64,000 bases of DNA. Origin: Sulfitobacter sp. DSM 110093. Its GTDB lineage: Bacteria; Pseudomonadota; Alphaproteobacteria; Rhodobacterales; Rhodobacteraceae. The position numbers and the translations under genes are program-made. The DNA is taken from positions 186,001-250,000 of the forward strand of contig NZ_CP085168.1 in NCBI RefSeq assembly GCF_022788715.1, given 5' to 3'. Below are positions 1 through 9,214 of the stretch, one piece after another. The stretch's first letter is position 1. The number at the start of each line of letters is the position of its first letter. The notes beneath the pieces were generated by a model, which did no database searches, was not told where the DNA came from, and saw only the letters and a program-made list of their open reading frames with translations.

Positions 1-817
1 TGTCAGTGAGGCGCCTCTATCCCATGCGGATTTCATGGCCTACCGCAATAATCAGTTGGCGGAGAACGCGTCTATAAAGGATGACTTTTGGCGCGATGCC
101 CTCTGCCCGCTGCCGCAGCGATTGAAACTTGGGCGCCAGGCAAAAGGACTCCCCCCTTTGTCGATGCGCAATACAGGGCCAACAAATACACTAAAAAACT
201 TTCTCAAGCCGCAGACGATTGCCCGGATCGATGCTTTGTCCAAAAGCACCGAAGTGTCAGCTTTTTGCCACTTGCACGCGGCGTTTTCAGAGACCCTTTG
301 TGCTCAAGCGGGACAAGATGCGGTGCTGGTTCATAGCATTGTGGGGCGTCGAGATGCAGCAATTGCGTCCTTCATCGGCGCTGAAATGCTTTTGTTTCCT
401 TTGAAGTATTGCCAAGGATCAGGAGCGGCTTGGGTCTCCCAGCAAGTCGCGGCCTCATCTGAGATGGTGCCTACCAAAGCGTTCTCTAAGGAGACCAGGC
501 TGGGGCGAGAGCTGCAGACTGAAGAGGGGGATTGGTACCGGTTTCTTGTGCATATCCCTACGCCAACAGGTCGTATTTCGTCTTCTCCATTTCGCAAGGT
601 TTTTGAGGAGACCCTTGGGGGGAAGATCAGCTTCGGGTTTATCACCTTGGAAAGAATAGAACTGCCCAAGAGCACAGAGACCGATTTTGAAGCCCAACTT
701 AATATCTATCCAACAAAAAGTGGCCCGCAAGCTTCTCTCGTTGCTGATGCTGCCGGCTGGAGCAATGATGACCTTCAGCAACTGGCACAAGAGATAGAGG
801 TGCGCGTGCAAGGTTAA
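1..817 (+). CDS. Stand-alone condensation-domain protein, C-terminal part (5' partial)
   Basis: The reading frame is open from base 2, upstream of the first in-window ATG at 35, so the gene begins outside the window. The visible 272 residues align along their whole length with residues 171 to 441 of the next gene, beginning at the shared motif SEAPLSH/SESPLSH. Shared landmarks are SAFCHLHAAFSETLCAQAGQ, VGRR, ASFIGAEML, FLVHI.TPTGR and KISFGF. This is the C-terminal half of a chloramphenicol-acetyltransferase/NRPS condensation fold. The catalytic HHxxxDG half lies outside the window. It is probably a tandem duplicate, with a role in transferring an acyl chain from a carrier protein, as in PapA-type acyltransferases; that role is inferred from the adjacent PKS cassette. 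Confidence 0.75.
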   Translation, partial: VSEAPLSHADFMAYRNNQLAENASIKDDFWRDALCPLPQRLKLGRQAKGLPPLSMRNTGPTNTLKNFLKPQTIARIDALSKSTEVSAFCHLHAAFSETLCAQAGQDAVLVHSIVGRRDAAIASFIGAEMLLFPLKYCQGSGAAWVSQQVAASSEMVPTKAFSKETRLGRELQTEEGDWYRFLVHIPTPTGRISSSPFRKVFEETLGGKISFGFITLERIELPKSTETDFEAQLNIYPTKSGPQASLVADAAGWSNDDLQQLAQEIEVRVQG

Positions 818-1054
818 AATCCTGACCTGCGATAGTTTCGTAAGGGCTTCACAGAAGGCAAAGCACTTTCTTATATTTTCGAGGGATCAGCTTCAAAAGC
901 GACGATCTTAACGCTTGGGTTTTGGTAGTGCACTTCTGACAAACTGGGACCAGTTCTCCTTTGTTGCGTGAAGCAACCTTACCATGCAATGTTTTCTCAA
1001 TCATGAGATGCCACTATTGAGCGGGCGCACCTGTGGGGAAGACATAGAAAGCAT

Positions 1055-2380
1055 ATGACAGTTCCGACACCTGCTCTGCGACAAGGAAAATATTTTCCCC
1101 TCTCTTACTACCAGCAGCGTATGTTGGCGGCGGCCCTTGATCCAGAAACCTCGGTGGGGTTTCATATCAACCAAACGATTTCATGGGCCGTTCGTATCAC
1201 GCCTGGTGTGAGTTCTCGCACCCTGCGCCGTGCCTTTGATCAACTTGTGCTCAGACATGATTCCTTGCGGCTTCGTTTTGTTGAGTTGGGTAATGTCTGG
1301 CGCGCCGAGATCCTGCCAAATCACCCGATCGGATTGATCATAGAAGAGTTAGGGGAGATGTCCGAAGCGGCGCAAAAGAAGGCCATTATGGCGCGCTGTG
1401 CAAAACCGCTGACGGCGCTTTCTGATCCAATGTTTGAAATGTGCCTGCTTAAGTTCGGCGGCGCGGGAGATGTGATCTTGGTGCGGGTCCATCATGCGAT
1501 CATCGACGGCTATAGCATTGTCCTGCTGCTTGAAGAGCTGCTCAAACACGCACTGAGCATGCCTGTCTCTGAAAGCCCTTTGTCTCACGGGGACTTCATT
1601 TCCCACCGCGGCAAACAAATACTGACGCGCGCAGAGGAAAAAGATGCATTTTGGAGAGAGGGGTTGTTCCCCTTGCCGGAGAAGTTGAACATTGGCCGCA
1701 AGGCGCAGGGTTTGCCAGATTTGTCCCCAAAAAATATAAGTAAAACCAACACGTTGAATGACGTTCTGGCGCCTCAGGTCTCCGCTCAGGTGGAGGTCTT
1801 AGTCAAAAATACGGGTGTTTCGGCTTTTTGTCATCTGCACGCGGCCTTTTCCGAAACGCTGTGCGCTCAGGCCGGCCAAGGGGCGGTATTGGTCCACAGC
1901 GTTGTGGGGCGGCGAGAAGCGGCGGTAGCTTCTTTTATTGGTGCCGAAATGCTCGAGTTCCCCTTGCGCTACTCCTGTGGATCAGGGGCCGGCTGGGTGT
2001 CGGAACAGATATCAGCCTCTGCTGAGATGTTGCCGACCTCGGCCTTGGATGATGATACCCTCATGGGACAAGAAATCCGTGCTAAGGCGGATTGGATGCG
2101 GTTTCTCGTTCATATCCGAACCCCTACAGGGCGTTTCTCAACCTCTCCGTTTCGGAAAATCTTTGAAGAGGCTATGATTGGGAAAATATCTTTCGGCTTT
2201 TTAACGATGGAACGCATAGATCTGCCCAAAGAATCTGACAGCGGATTTGAGCTCCAAATGAACGTCACTTCCAGCCCCCAAGGGCCCCAAGCATCTCTGA
2301 TTGGGAACGCAGCCTCTTGGGGGCAAGCTGATTTGGGACAATTGGCGCAGGAGATTGATGCCAGAGTGCAGCGCAACTGA
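1055..2380 (+). CDS. Stand-alone condensation-domain (PapA-like) acyltransferase
   Basis: This 441-residue protein is one complete condensation fold without adenylation or carrier domains. Residues 146 to 152 read HHAIIDG, an intact HHxxxDG active-site motif followed by YS, so catalysis is expected. The N-terminal LSYYQQRML and LRRAFDQLVLRHDSLR segments are typical of the first conserved blocks of condensation domains. Stand-alone members of the family, such as the mycobacterial Pap proteins, esterify or amidate polyketide and fatty acyl chains. The gene follows a close paralogue after 237 bp, and a PKS, an MMPL exporter and a MurF-like ligase lie downstream. The ribosome-binding site is weak (GAAAG close to the ATG). 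The acyl donor and acceptor cannot be read from the sequence. Confidence 0.8.
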   Translation: MTVPTPALRQGKYFPLSYYQQRMLAAALDPETSVGFHINQTISWAVRITPGVSSRTLRRAFDQLVLRHDSLRLRFVELGNVWRAEILPNHPIGLIIEELGEMSEAAQKKAIMARCAKPLTALSDPMFEMCLLKFGGAGDVILVRVHHAIIDGYSIVLLLEELLKHALSMPVSESPLSHGDFISHRGKQILTRAEEKDAFWREGLFPLPEKLNIGRKAQGLPDLSPKNISKTNTLNDVLAPQVSAQVEVLVKNTGVSAFCHLHAAFSETLCAQAGQGAVLVHSVVGRREAAVASFIGAEMLEFPLRYSCGSGAGWVSEQISASAEMLPTSALDDDTLMGQEIRAKADWMRFLVHIRTPTGRFSTSPFRKIFEEAMIGKISFGFLTMERIDLPKESDSGFELQMNVTSSPQGPQASLIGNAASWGQADLGQLAQEIDARVQRN

Positions 2381-2416
2381 CGAGAATGTTGGCCCTCCAT
2401 TTATCAATATTTACCG

Positions 2417-2445
2417 TAGGGGCGTGCCCCCTAGGTTGTCTTGTC
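2417..2445 (+). terminator. Possible weak terminator hairpin
   Basis: TAGGGG (2417-2422) pairs with CCCCTA (2428-2433) and is followed by a T-rich tract (GGTTGTCTTGTCTCTTT). It sits just after the second condensation protein and before the MurF fusion. The stem is short, so the call is tentative. Confidence 0.3.
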
Positions 2446-2563
2446 TCTTTCCAATCGTTACTTAAGAATGGCAAGGGAATGAGCAGGTTAGGCGGTTTGC
2501 GGTTGCGATGTGTGGTTGCCTCCCGAACCTCATGCAATACTTAGACGCGAACGCTGAACTCTT

Positions 2564-5500
2564 ATGAAAACCGCTACAGTATCGCAACTCCTCGACGAAC
2601 TCATCGCGCGGATATCCCCTCTGCCAGAACCATATCCGTGCTTTGTTGTCTTTGTGTCGGCGACGGATGGTGACAGCCGCGCACGGGTTAAAACGATCAC
2701 GGCTTCAACCTTGGTTGAATTGCGCGAGCGGCTAGAGGAAAAGGCGTCCTTGCAGCTGCTTGGCGCGCGCCATGTGCGTTTGGATTGGGCGACTTCGGTG
2801 CAAGCGACGTCCTTTGCCAACTACAAAGCTGCGCTGCAGAAGGTAAAACGCAACTACAGCCGCAAAGGTATGTCTCTAGATACGGGATTTACGCAGGCGA
2901 TAACTGAAGGTGAGCTGAACGGCAGTGCCTTGTTTTATAAAGGCGCGCAAGTTCCGCATTGCGAGATGAATCTCAATAACTTTGGAATCTACTGGAAAAG
3001 ACGTTTTGGAAAAACGTTTGAAGCACCAGCGGATTCCGACACCGTTTATCTTTTTACATCTGATGGGCTGTTTCGTGATCTTGATCGCAACGAAATTGTT
3101 TGCCTCGAGCCTTCTGGGCTTAACGGTGGGCGGCGCATTTTCGACCTCATGGAGCCTGATAACCTTGATTTCCTGATACGTGAGAGCGCTGAATATCTTG
3201 CGGCCCAGGTGAACGAGAACGGCCTATTTCACTATGGCAGACATCCATGTTTTGATCGCTCGATTAACCATTACAACACGTTGCGCCACGCCAGCAGTAC
3301 CTATGCATTGTGCGAAGCCTATGAGTTGCTACAAAGCCATGATTTGCGTGAGGCCATTGATCGGTCTTTAAGGCAGATCGCGGAACACCTTGTCAAATAC
3401 CGCAGTGGTCCGGGCGGTGCGTCGGCCTTTTTGATGGACAGGGGCAATGAGATAAAGCTGGGTGGTAATGCCGTTGCCATTTTGGCGTGCTGCAAGTTCT
3501 TCGAAGTGACAGGGGACAAGACTGTGCTCGAACTGGCGCATCGATTGGGCGCCGGAATCTTGTCGATGCAACGAACGGATGGCAGCTTTTACCACATTCT
3601 GGATGCGGAAACCCTGACCCCGAAAGAGGATTTTCGCACAGTCTATTATGATGGGGAAGCCGCATTTGCGCTGATGCGCCTGTACGGTGCCACCGGCGAT
3701 CAACGCTGGTTGGATGCGACGCGGCGTGCTGTCGACTACTTTATCGCCAAGGATTATTGGCAGTACAACGATCACTGGCTGGCGTATTGTGTAAACGAGC
3801 TGTCTCGTCATTACACGGACCCAAAGTATATCGCATTTGGCGTCCGCAACGTCCGAGACTACTTGCCGTTTATCCGCGATAGGATCACTACCTTTCCTAC
3901 CCTTCTGGAACTGTGCTGCGCCACCCGCCTGCTGTTGCAAAGATCGCTGCAGGATGCATCGCTCGTTCCGGTCATTGATGCGCTGGATCTTGATGCGTTT
4001 CGCGAGGCGATGGAACATAGGGCGCAGTATCTAACCAACGGGTTCTTTTTCCCCGAAGTCGCGATGTATTTCAGAAACCCGGCTTCAGTCACTGGAAGCT
4101 TCTTTATTCGCCACCACGGGTTCCGGGTGCGCATTGATGATGTTGAACACTACCTGTCCGGGTTGATCGCATATCGCTCTTATCTGAAAGAACGCGACAG
4201 TTTTATCAGCCTTTGCGATCAGCAAAAGCGCCGGCGGGTCAGTACGACGGGTCGGGCGCGCTGGTCGACAGCAGATATAGCCGACCTTTTGCCGGGGTCA
4301 GAATGGCTGACTTCCCCAAGTGAAAAGCTGGAGCTGAATGGCGTTTCGATCTTCGCCCCAAGCTTTCGCGAGGATGATATCGTGTTTGTACGGCATGCAG
4401 ATGACAGTTTTGGAATTCCCTATAAGGAACTAGAAAGAAAAGGGATTATTCCACGCCTCGCGATTGTGAGTAACAGCTGCGAAGTCTTTGGCAAAGCGGG
4501 CTCTGTCTTACGTGTTCCTGATATGCGCGCCGCGTTGATGGCCTTGGCAAAAGACGCGCGTAGATCACTCACTGGGCCGATCGTCGGCGTAACGGGGAGC
4601 GCGGGAAAGACCACTGTCACGTCAATGATTGCGCATTGCCTTGGTGCAATCGGCAAAGTTCACGCCACCCGTTTTAGCGCGAATATGGCGCGCGGTCTTG
4701 CTTGGAACCTGTGTTGTGCGCCCACGGATACGCAATATTGTGTTCTGGAAATGGCCATCGGACAAATGCAAGAGAACAGCCGACTGGCGCGACCAGACAT
4801 TGCGGTGTTCACCAATATTCATCCTGCACATTTGGCCTATCATACGAACACGGCCACTATCGCTCAAAAAAAGGCCCGCATTTTTTCAGAGATGCCCGAC
4901 CAAGGCGTGGCGATCCTCAATCGAGATATGATCGAATATGAGATCGTAGAGGCTGCTGCAAAACTCAAGGGGTTGAAGATTGTAACTTACGGGTGGTCGG
5001 ATGCGGCCAATATTTTTCCGACATCTTCAGCCGCATCGGCAACGCAAGTCATGCTGAACGTTTTTGGAGAACGTCATATAGTCCCCATACAGGGCCCGGG
5101 GCGCTATGCGATTGATAATGTGATGGCTGTCGCCGCTGTCGCCAATGTACTGGGTCAACCGATTGGGCCTATGCTTGAGCATTTGACGACCTTTACGAAA
5201 GACATCGGGCGCGGCCAGATTATCGAATGGGCCACAACGAAAGGCCCCGCAAAGATACTGGACCATTCTTATAATGCAAACCCTGCATCGATGCGGGCAG
5301 CGTTGGATGAGATGTTTGCTATGCCATGCAGTGGGAAGCGAGTGGCCATTCTGGGGGATATGGCGGAACTTGGTGAGGACAGTCGGTCAGAACATGATGC
5401 ACTTCTTAACCTACTCAAAAACAAACCTTTGGATGCCGTCTATCTTGTCGGTGACGAGCTTAAGGCGAGCCTTCCATTGGTTGGCAATGACCGTAGGTTC

Positions 5501-5629
5501 ACCATTTTAGACCCGAAAAATCTTGAGAATATCCTGACTCAACAGGTCTCCACGGGTGACATTATCTTGGTGAAAGGCTCAAACAGCACAGGCCTTTTCC
5601 AGCGCCTTTCGAGATTCAGAAAATCTTAG
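2564..5629 (+). CDS. Fusion: alpha/alpha-toroid domain plus MurF-like ligase
   Basis: This 1021-residue protein joins two parts. Residues about 190 to 530 contain helical-hairpin repeats with aromatic/acidic motifs (YYDGEAAFALMRLY, DHWLAYCVNEL) that look like a six-hairpin glycosidase or epimerase toroid. Residues about 575 to 1021 are a Mur ligase: P-loop GVTGSAGKTTVT near 673-684, then HSYNANPASMRAAL and ILGDMAELGEDS, all close to MurF signatures. MurF joins a dipeptide to a UDP-muramyl peptide using ATP, so this part should form an amide bond. The housekeeping murF lies in the dcw cluster in other genomes; this copy is separate, fused, and beside condensation and PKS genes. The function is unknown; a role in linking an amino acid or peptide to a lipid or glycan is inference. 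No clear Shine-Dalgarno is seen. Confidence 0.75.
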   Translation: MKTATVSQLLDELIARISPLPEPYPCFVVFVSATDGDSRARVKTITASTLVELRERLEEKASLQLLGARHVRLDWATSVQATSFANYKAALQKVKRNYSRKGMSLDTGFTQAITEGELNGSALFYKGAQVPHCEMNLNNFGIYWKRRFGKTFEAPADSDTVYLFTSDGLFRDLDRNEIVCLEPSGLNGGRRIFDLMEPDNLDFLIRESAEYLAAQVNENGLFHYGRHPCFDRSINHYNTLRHASSTYALCEAYELLQSHDLREAIDRSLRQIAEHLVKYRSGPGGASAFLMDRGNEIKLGGNAVAILACCKFFEVTGDKTVLELAHRLGAGILSMQRTDGSFYHILDAETLTPKEDFRTVYYDGEAAFALMRLYGATGDQRWLDATRRAVDYFIAKDYWQYNDHWLAYCVNELSRHYTDPKYIAFGVRNVRDYLPFIRDRITTFPTLLELCCATRLLLQRSLQDASLVPVIDALDLDAFREAMEHRAQYLTNGFFFPEVAMYFRNPASVTGSFFIRHHGFRVRIDDVEHYLSGLIAYRSYLKERDSFISLCDQQKRRRVSTTGRARWSTADIADLLPGSEWLTSPSEKLELNGVSIFAPSFREDDIVFVRHADDSFGIPYKELERKGIIPRLAIVSNSCEVFGKAGSVLRVPDMRAALMALAKDARRSLTGPIVGVTGSAGKTTVTSMIAHCLGAIGKVHATRFSANMARGLAWNLCCAPTDTQYCVLEMAIGQMQENSRLARPDIAVFTNIHPAHLAYHTNTATIAQKKARIFSEMPDQGVAILNRDMIEYEIVEAAAKLKGLKIVTYGWSDAANIFPTSSAASATQVMLNVFGERHIVPIQGPGRYAIDNVMAVAAVANVLGQPIGPMLEHLTTFTKDIGRGQIIEWATTKGPAKILDHSYNANPASMRAALDEMFAMPCSGKRVAILGDMAELGEDSRSEHDALLNLLKNKPLDAVYLVGDELKASLPLVGNDRRFTILDPKNLENILTQQVSTGDIILVKGSNSTGLFQRLSRFRKS

Positions 5630-5781
5630 CCTGCCTTAATACTGGTTGCAGGAGGGGTAGGCGATCTTCAAAGTCAAAATGTTTGCCTGAAGCCATAGCC
5701 GCGACCGGTGCCATCTGATTCCGGCACGTATTTAGCCAGCAGGCGAATGAGAACTTTTCCCAACAGGCGTCTGGACGGCAA

Positions 5782-5810
5782 ACAAGCCCTACATAGCATG
5801 TAGGGCTTGT
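5782..5810. terminator. Hairpin between convergent genes
   Basis: A perfect 12-bp inverted repeat, ACAAGCCCTACA and TGTAGGGCTTGT, with a 5-base loop lies between the ends of the MurF fusion (stop 5629) and the BapA-prefix gene (stop 5833, minus strand). On the minus strand it is followed by a short T-rich tract (TTGTTTG). It probably ends transcription of the minus-strand gene, and perhaps of both. Confidence 0.6.
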
Positions 5811-5832
5811 GATTGTTCGATTGATCTGTCGG

Positions 5833-8253
5833 TTAGACGATGTCGTCTTGTCCACCGCCCAAGCCACCAAGCAAGCCGCCAACGAGACCATCTTCGCCGA
5901 TTACGCCGTCGAGTAGACCGCTGTCACCGCCGAGCAGACCGCCAACGAGACCTTCTTCACCGGTTACGCCGTCGAGTAGACCGCTGTCACCGCCGAGCAG
6001 GCCACCAAGTAGACCGTCTTCACCGGTTACGCCGTCGAGCAGACCGCTGTCACCGCCGAGCAGGCCGCCAACGAGACCGTCTTCACCGGTTACGCCGTCA
6101 AGCAGACCGCTGTCACCGCCGAGCAGGCCACCGACGAGACCGTCTTCACCGGTTACGCCGTCGAGCAGACCGCTGTCACCGCCGAGCAGGCCACCGACGA
6201 GACCGTCTTCACCGGTTACGCCGTCGAGCAGACCGCTGTCACCGCCGAGCAGGCCGCCAACGAGACCGTCTTCACCGGTTACGCCGTCGAGCAGACCGCT
6301 GTCACCGCCGAGCAGGCCACCAAGTAGACCGTCTTCACCGATTACGCCGTCGAGCAGACCGCTGTCACCGCCGAGCAGGCCGCCAACGAGACCGTCTTCA
6401 CCGATTACGCCGTCGAGCAGACCGCTGTCACCGCCGAGCAGGCCGCCAACGAGACCGTCTTCACCGGTTACGCCGTCGAGTAGACCGCTGTCACCGCCGA
6501 GCAGGCCACCAAGTAGGCCGTCTTCGCCACCTTCACCGCCGAGCAAGCCATCGAGAAGGCCGCCGTCACCGCCGTCACCATCGGTTGCCCCAAGCGTTCC
6601 GGTTCCCACCAGACCACCGACCAGACCATCAGCACCGGTGAGATCCGACAAGACACCGTCGTTGCCGACCAGGTCGCCAAGCAAGCCTTCAGAGCCCGTG
6701 ACATCACCAAGGATGCCTTCGTTTCCTGTAACAGGACCGAGCAGACCATCGTCAGCAATGACACCGTCAACAAGACCAGTATCTTCAGATATCTCTCCGC
6801 CTCCGATCACGGGCTGACCTAGCAACTCTTCGCCGACATCACCCAATGGCGTTCCGCTACCAAGGAGGTCGCCAAGCAAGCCCTCAGAGCCGGTAACCGC
6901 ACCTAAAAGACCCTCGTTCCCAGTTACATCTCCAAGCAGACCTTCATCGGAAAGGATGGGGTCGACAAAGCCGTGATCAGCGTCGGCATCCGCATCAGCA
7001 TCAGCGTCGGCATCCGCATCAGCGTCGGCATCCGCATCGGCATCAGCGTCGGCGTCTGCATCAGCGTCGGCATCCGCATCTGCATCCGCGTCGGCATCCG
7101 CGTCGGCGTCTGCATCAGCATCCGCGTCGGCATCGGCGTCTGCATCCGCATCGGCGTCTGCATCAGCATCCGCGTCTGCATCGGCATCAGCGTCGGCATC
7201 CGCATCAGCATCAGCGTCGGCATCCGCATCAGCGTCGGCATCCGCATCGGCATCAGCGTCGGCGTCTGCATCAGCGTCGGCATCCGCATCTGCATCCGCG
7301 TCGGCATCCGCGTCGGCGTCTGCATCAGCGTCGGCATCCGCATCAGCGTCGGCATCCGCATCGGCATCAGCGTCGGCGTCTGCATCAGCGTCGGCATCCG
7401 CATCTGCATCCGCGTCGGCATCCGCGTCGGCGTCTGCATCAGCATCGGCGTCCGCATCCGCGTCGGCATCGGCGTCTGCATCCGCATCGGCGTCTGCATC
7501 AGCATCCGCGTCTGCATCGGCATCAGCGTCCGCGTCGGCATCGGCGTCCGCGTCGGCATCCGCATCGGCATCAGCGTCCGCGTCTGCATCAGCGTCGGCA
7601 TCCGCATCAGCGTCGGCATCCGCATCAGCGTCCGCGTCGGCATCAGCGTCGGCATCCGCATCGGCATCAGCGTCCGCGTCCGCGTCTGCATCCGCATCAG
7701 CGTCTGCATCAGCGTCGGCATCAGCATCCGCATCAGCGTCTGCATCAGCATCGGCGTCCGCATCGGCGTCTGCATCAGCGTCGGCGTCCGCATCTGCATC
7801 CGCATCAGCGTCTGCATCAGCGTCGGCGTCCGCATCTGCATCCGCATCAGCGTCGGCATCCGCATCAGCATCGGCGTCCGCATCAGCGTCGGCGTCCGCA
7901 TCGGCGTCCGCATCGGCGTCAGCGTCCCCATCGTCATCATCTCCACCGCCGCCGCCCGACATTGCCAACCCCAAGCCAGCCAGACCTGCCCCGGCAAGAC
8001 CAGCCAGCTCTTCTGAGCTGAGTTCTTCTTCGGGCTCGCCTTGAATGTCGACATTGGTGTTATCGCGCAGCGTGAGGCTGTGCAGAGAGCCATCTACTGC
8101 AGGTTTATAGAAATCATTGATGGTGATCGTATCACCATTTTTCAATTGCACGGTCAGCGTATCGCCCTGTCTGCTATAACGTGCGATGTCTGACTGAAGC
8201 GCGTCGACAGGGACGCTGATCTGTGGTCCGGCTTGTAAAACGGTATCGGCCAT
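5833..8253 (-). CDS. BapA-prefix-like repeat protein with long Asp-Ala run
   Basis: About 806 residues from the ATG at 8253, which has AGAGG 10 bases upstream; an in-frame GTG at 8274 lacks a site. Residues 1 to about 85 match the BapA-prefix type of N-terminal domain ([20 protein letters not shown], then [19 protein letters not shown]). A glycine and acidic stretch ([11 protein letters not shown]) follows, then 317 residues of strict Asp-Ala alternation (about 110-426). After that come irregular EGLLGxVTG repeats and ten 21-residue [21 protein letters not shown] repeats, ending GGGQDDIV. The protein is extremely acidic and low in complexity. Such N-domains occur in large secreted biofilm adhesins, usually exported by type I secretion. 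No RTX nonapeptides or secretion genes are visible here. It is likely a surface or matrix protein. Confidence 0.75.
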   Translation of the reverse strand: MADTVLQAGPQISVPVDALQSDIARYSRQGDTLTVQLKNGDTITINDFYKPAVDGSLHSLTLRDNTNVDIQGEPEEELSSEELAGLAGAGLAGLGLAMSGGGGGDDDDGDADADADADADADADADADADADADADADADADADADADADADADADADADADADADADADADADADADADADADADADADADADADADADADADADADADADADADADADADADADADADADADADADADADADADADADADADADADADADADADADADADADADADADADADADADADADADADADADADADADADADADADADADADADADADADADADADADADADADADADADADADADADADADADADADADADADADADADADADADADADADADADADADADADADADADADADADADADADADADADHGFVDPILSDEGLLGDVTGNEGLLGAVTGSEGLLGDLLGSGTPLGDVGEELLGQPVIGGGEISEDTGLVDGVIADDGLLGPVTGNEGILGDVTGSEGLLGDLVGNDGVLSDLTGADGLVGGLVGTGTLGATDGDGGDGGLLDGLLGGEGGEDGLLGGLLGGDSGLLDGVTGEDGLVGGLLGGDSGLLDGVIGEDGLVGGLLGGDSGLLDGVIGEDGLLGGLLGGDSGLLDGVTGEDGLVGGLLGGDSGLLDGVTGEDGLVGGLLGGDSGLLDGVTGEDGLVGGLLGGDSGLLDGVTGEDGLVGGLLGGDSGLLDGVTGEDGLLGGLLGGDSGLLDGVTGEEGLVGGLLGGDSGLLDGVIGEDGLVGGLLGGLGGGQDDIV
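5878..6507 (-). repeat. Ten tandem 63-bp repeats
   Basis: A 63-bp unit encoding a 21-residue motif ([21 protein letters not shown]) is repeated ten times near the 3' end of the BapA-prefix gene. Copies differ by conservative swaps: V/L after GL, T/I in VTG/VIG, and one EE for ED. Near identity at the DNA level suggests recent amplification or homogenisation by recombination. The length is prone to change. Confidence 0.9.
6976..7926 (-). repeat. 951-bp hexanucleotide-periodic Asp-Ala tract
   Basis: Every second codon is GAT or GAC and the alternating codons are GCN, giving 158 Asp-Ala pairs plus one Asp with no interruption. All four Ala codons and both Asp codons are mixed, so the protein period is kept although the DNA is not a simple hexamer. 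Larger duplications are visible: a block of about 129 bp at 6991-7119 recurs at 7201-7329, and much of it again from about 7327 (114-bp shift). Confidence 0.95.
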
Positions 8254-9214
8254 GGGGGTAATTCCTCTCTTCACCCCATAACAAGGGCGGCACAGTTAAT
8301 ATCAAAAGTATATAAAACATAACTTTGGTATGTTATCAATCGGATATATGTGCTTTTGACGGTAAAAGCTCCAGGTTAAGGTCCCAGCCTGACGAGTGAT
8401 GTGTGCGACGTAAGATCAATCCGGCAAGTGGCAGCTGATTGGGTCAGATTGAGAAACAACGCGATATTGATCCAGAGCGACTTATTGCAGACATCACTTA
8501 GGGATTCGGGCCAGTGCTAGCTTGTTGGGCGGGATTAAAATCCCGGACAAAGCGGATCGTACAGTCAGGAGAGATATCGGGCCGTGTTGACCTCGAAGGC
8601 GACGCGAGAGCAAACAGTAGATTTGTCCAGGAGGCAAACCATTGAAGCCGCTTCAAAGATCTGGTGGTGCTAACCGGGGTACAATGGCAGCGAGCCAATC
8701 AATGCTTGTGGATTTTTGCAGACCTACCTTGGTATGTTGATGCCACCGGTTCGTGATGACATCGTGAAGGTCGCTCTAATGTTAAAAGGCCTCATCGGCC
8801 TTCTTTGCTGGAGCTCAAAACCAGTTTCGAACCGCAGAGGCCCTTCAACAAGTGTATGTACTTTAATGATCAGCTGAGATTGCCCAATGAACGCTGCTAG
8901 ATCGCCCGCCCTTAGGACGATGTGAGCATGCACGTGGGGGAGGGTGGCAAAATCCAGGTCGTGTGATGCGGCCTAAACGGGCCTCTGCATACAGCCCTCA
9001 TAGCGCCGTCCCGAGGGCCGGTTCAACTTTGGTCCGCGTGTCGGATCAGGGCAAGATGTCGACTTATTTGAGAAAAGTCTGGGTAAATTCTCAGTTTTGG
9101 TGGAGTATTTACAGAAAAAGCATCGCGATCACTGTCGGCCTAGCGGCCGTAGAACAAGTTCGAGGGGCGCAATATTCTCTGAGCGCCTCAGATCCGAACA
9201 GGGACAGAAGGTAG
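8254..9214. other. Long intergenic region between divergent BapA-prefix and PKS genes
   Basis: About 960 bp without a gene I can support. The first 100 bp are AT-rich (ATATCAAAAGTATATAAAACA region) and probably hold the promoter of the minus-strand repeat protein. A hairpin with flanking A and T runs lies at 8786-8802. Short open frames on both strands (8498-8698 minus, 8724-8933 minus, 8963-9214 plus) match nothing I know and have no convincing start signals. The PKS promoter should lie in the right half. Confidence 0.5.
8784..8806. terminator. Terminator-like hairpin in the PKS upstream region
   Basis: AAGGCC and GGCCTT form a short stem around a five-base loop (8786-8802), flanked by AAAA on the left and TTCTTT on the right. 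It would therefore work in either direction. No gene ends right beside it, so it may mark a lost gene or a leader transcript. Confidence 0.4.

Noticed and set aside
1..2380. Complete NRPS
   Set aside because: Only condensation folds are present; there are no adenylation or peptidyl-carrier domains in these proteins.
5878..6507. Possible CRISPR array
   Set aside because: Regular 63-bp units without variable spacers, in frame within a protein gene.
5840..6817. Long plus-strand open frame rich in Pro and Ser opposite the 63-bp repeats
   Set aside because: It is the antisense shadow of the repeat gene; the repeat period keeps it open. The minus strand has the recognisable N-terminal domain and start site.
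6973..8016. Plus-strand Ile/Ser/Val/Gly repeat frame
   Set aside because: Antisense reading of the Asp-Ala tract, with no start signal or domain of its own.
8963..9214. 83-codon frame ending exactly at the PKS start
   Set aside because: No recognisable content, and the close spacing can arise by chance. The first ATG has no ribosome-binding site.
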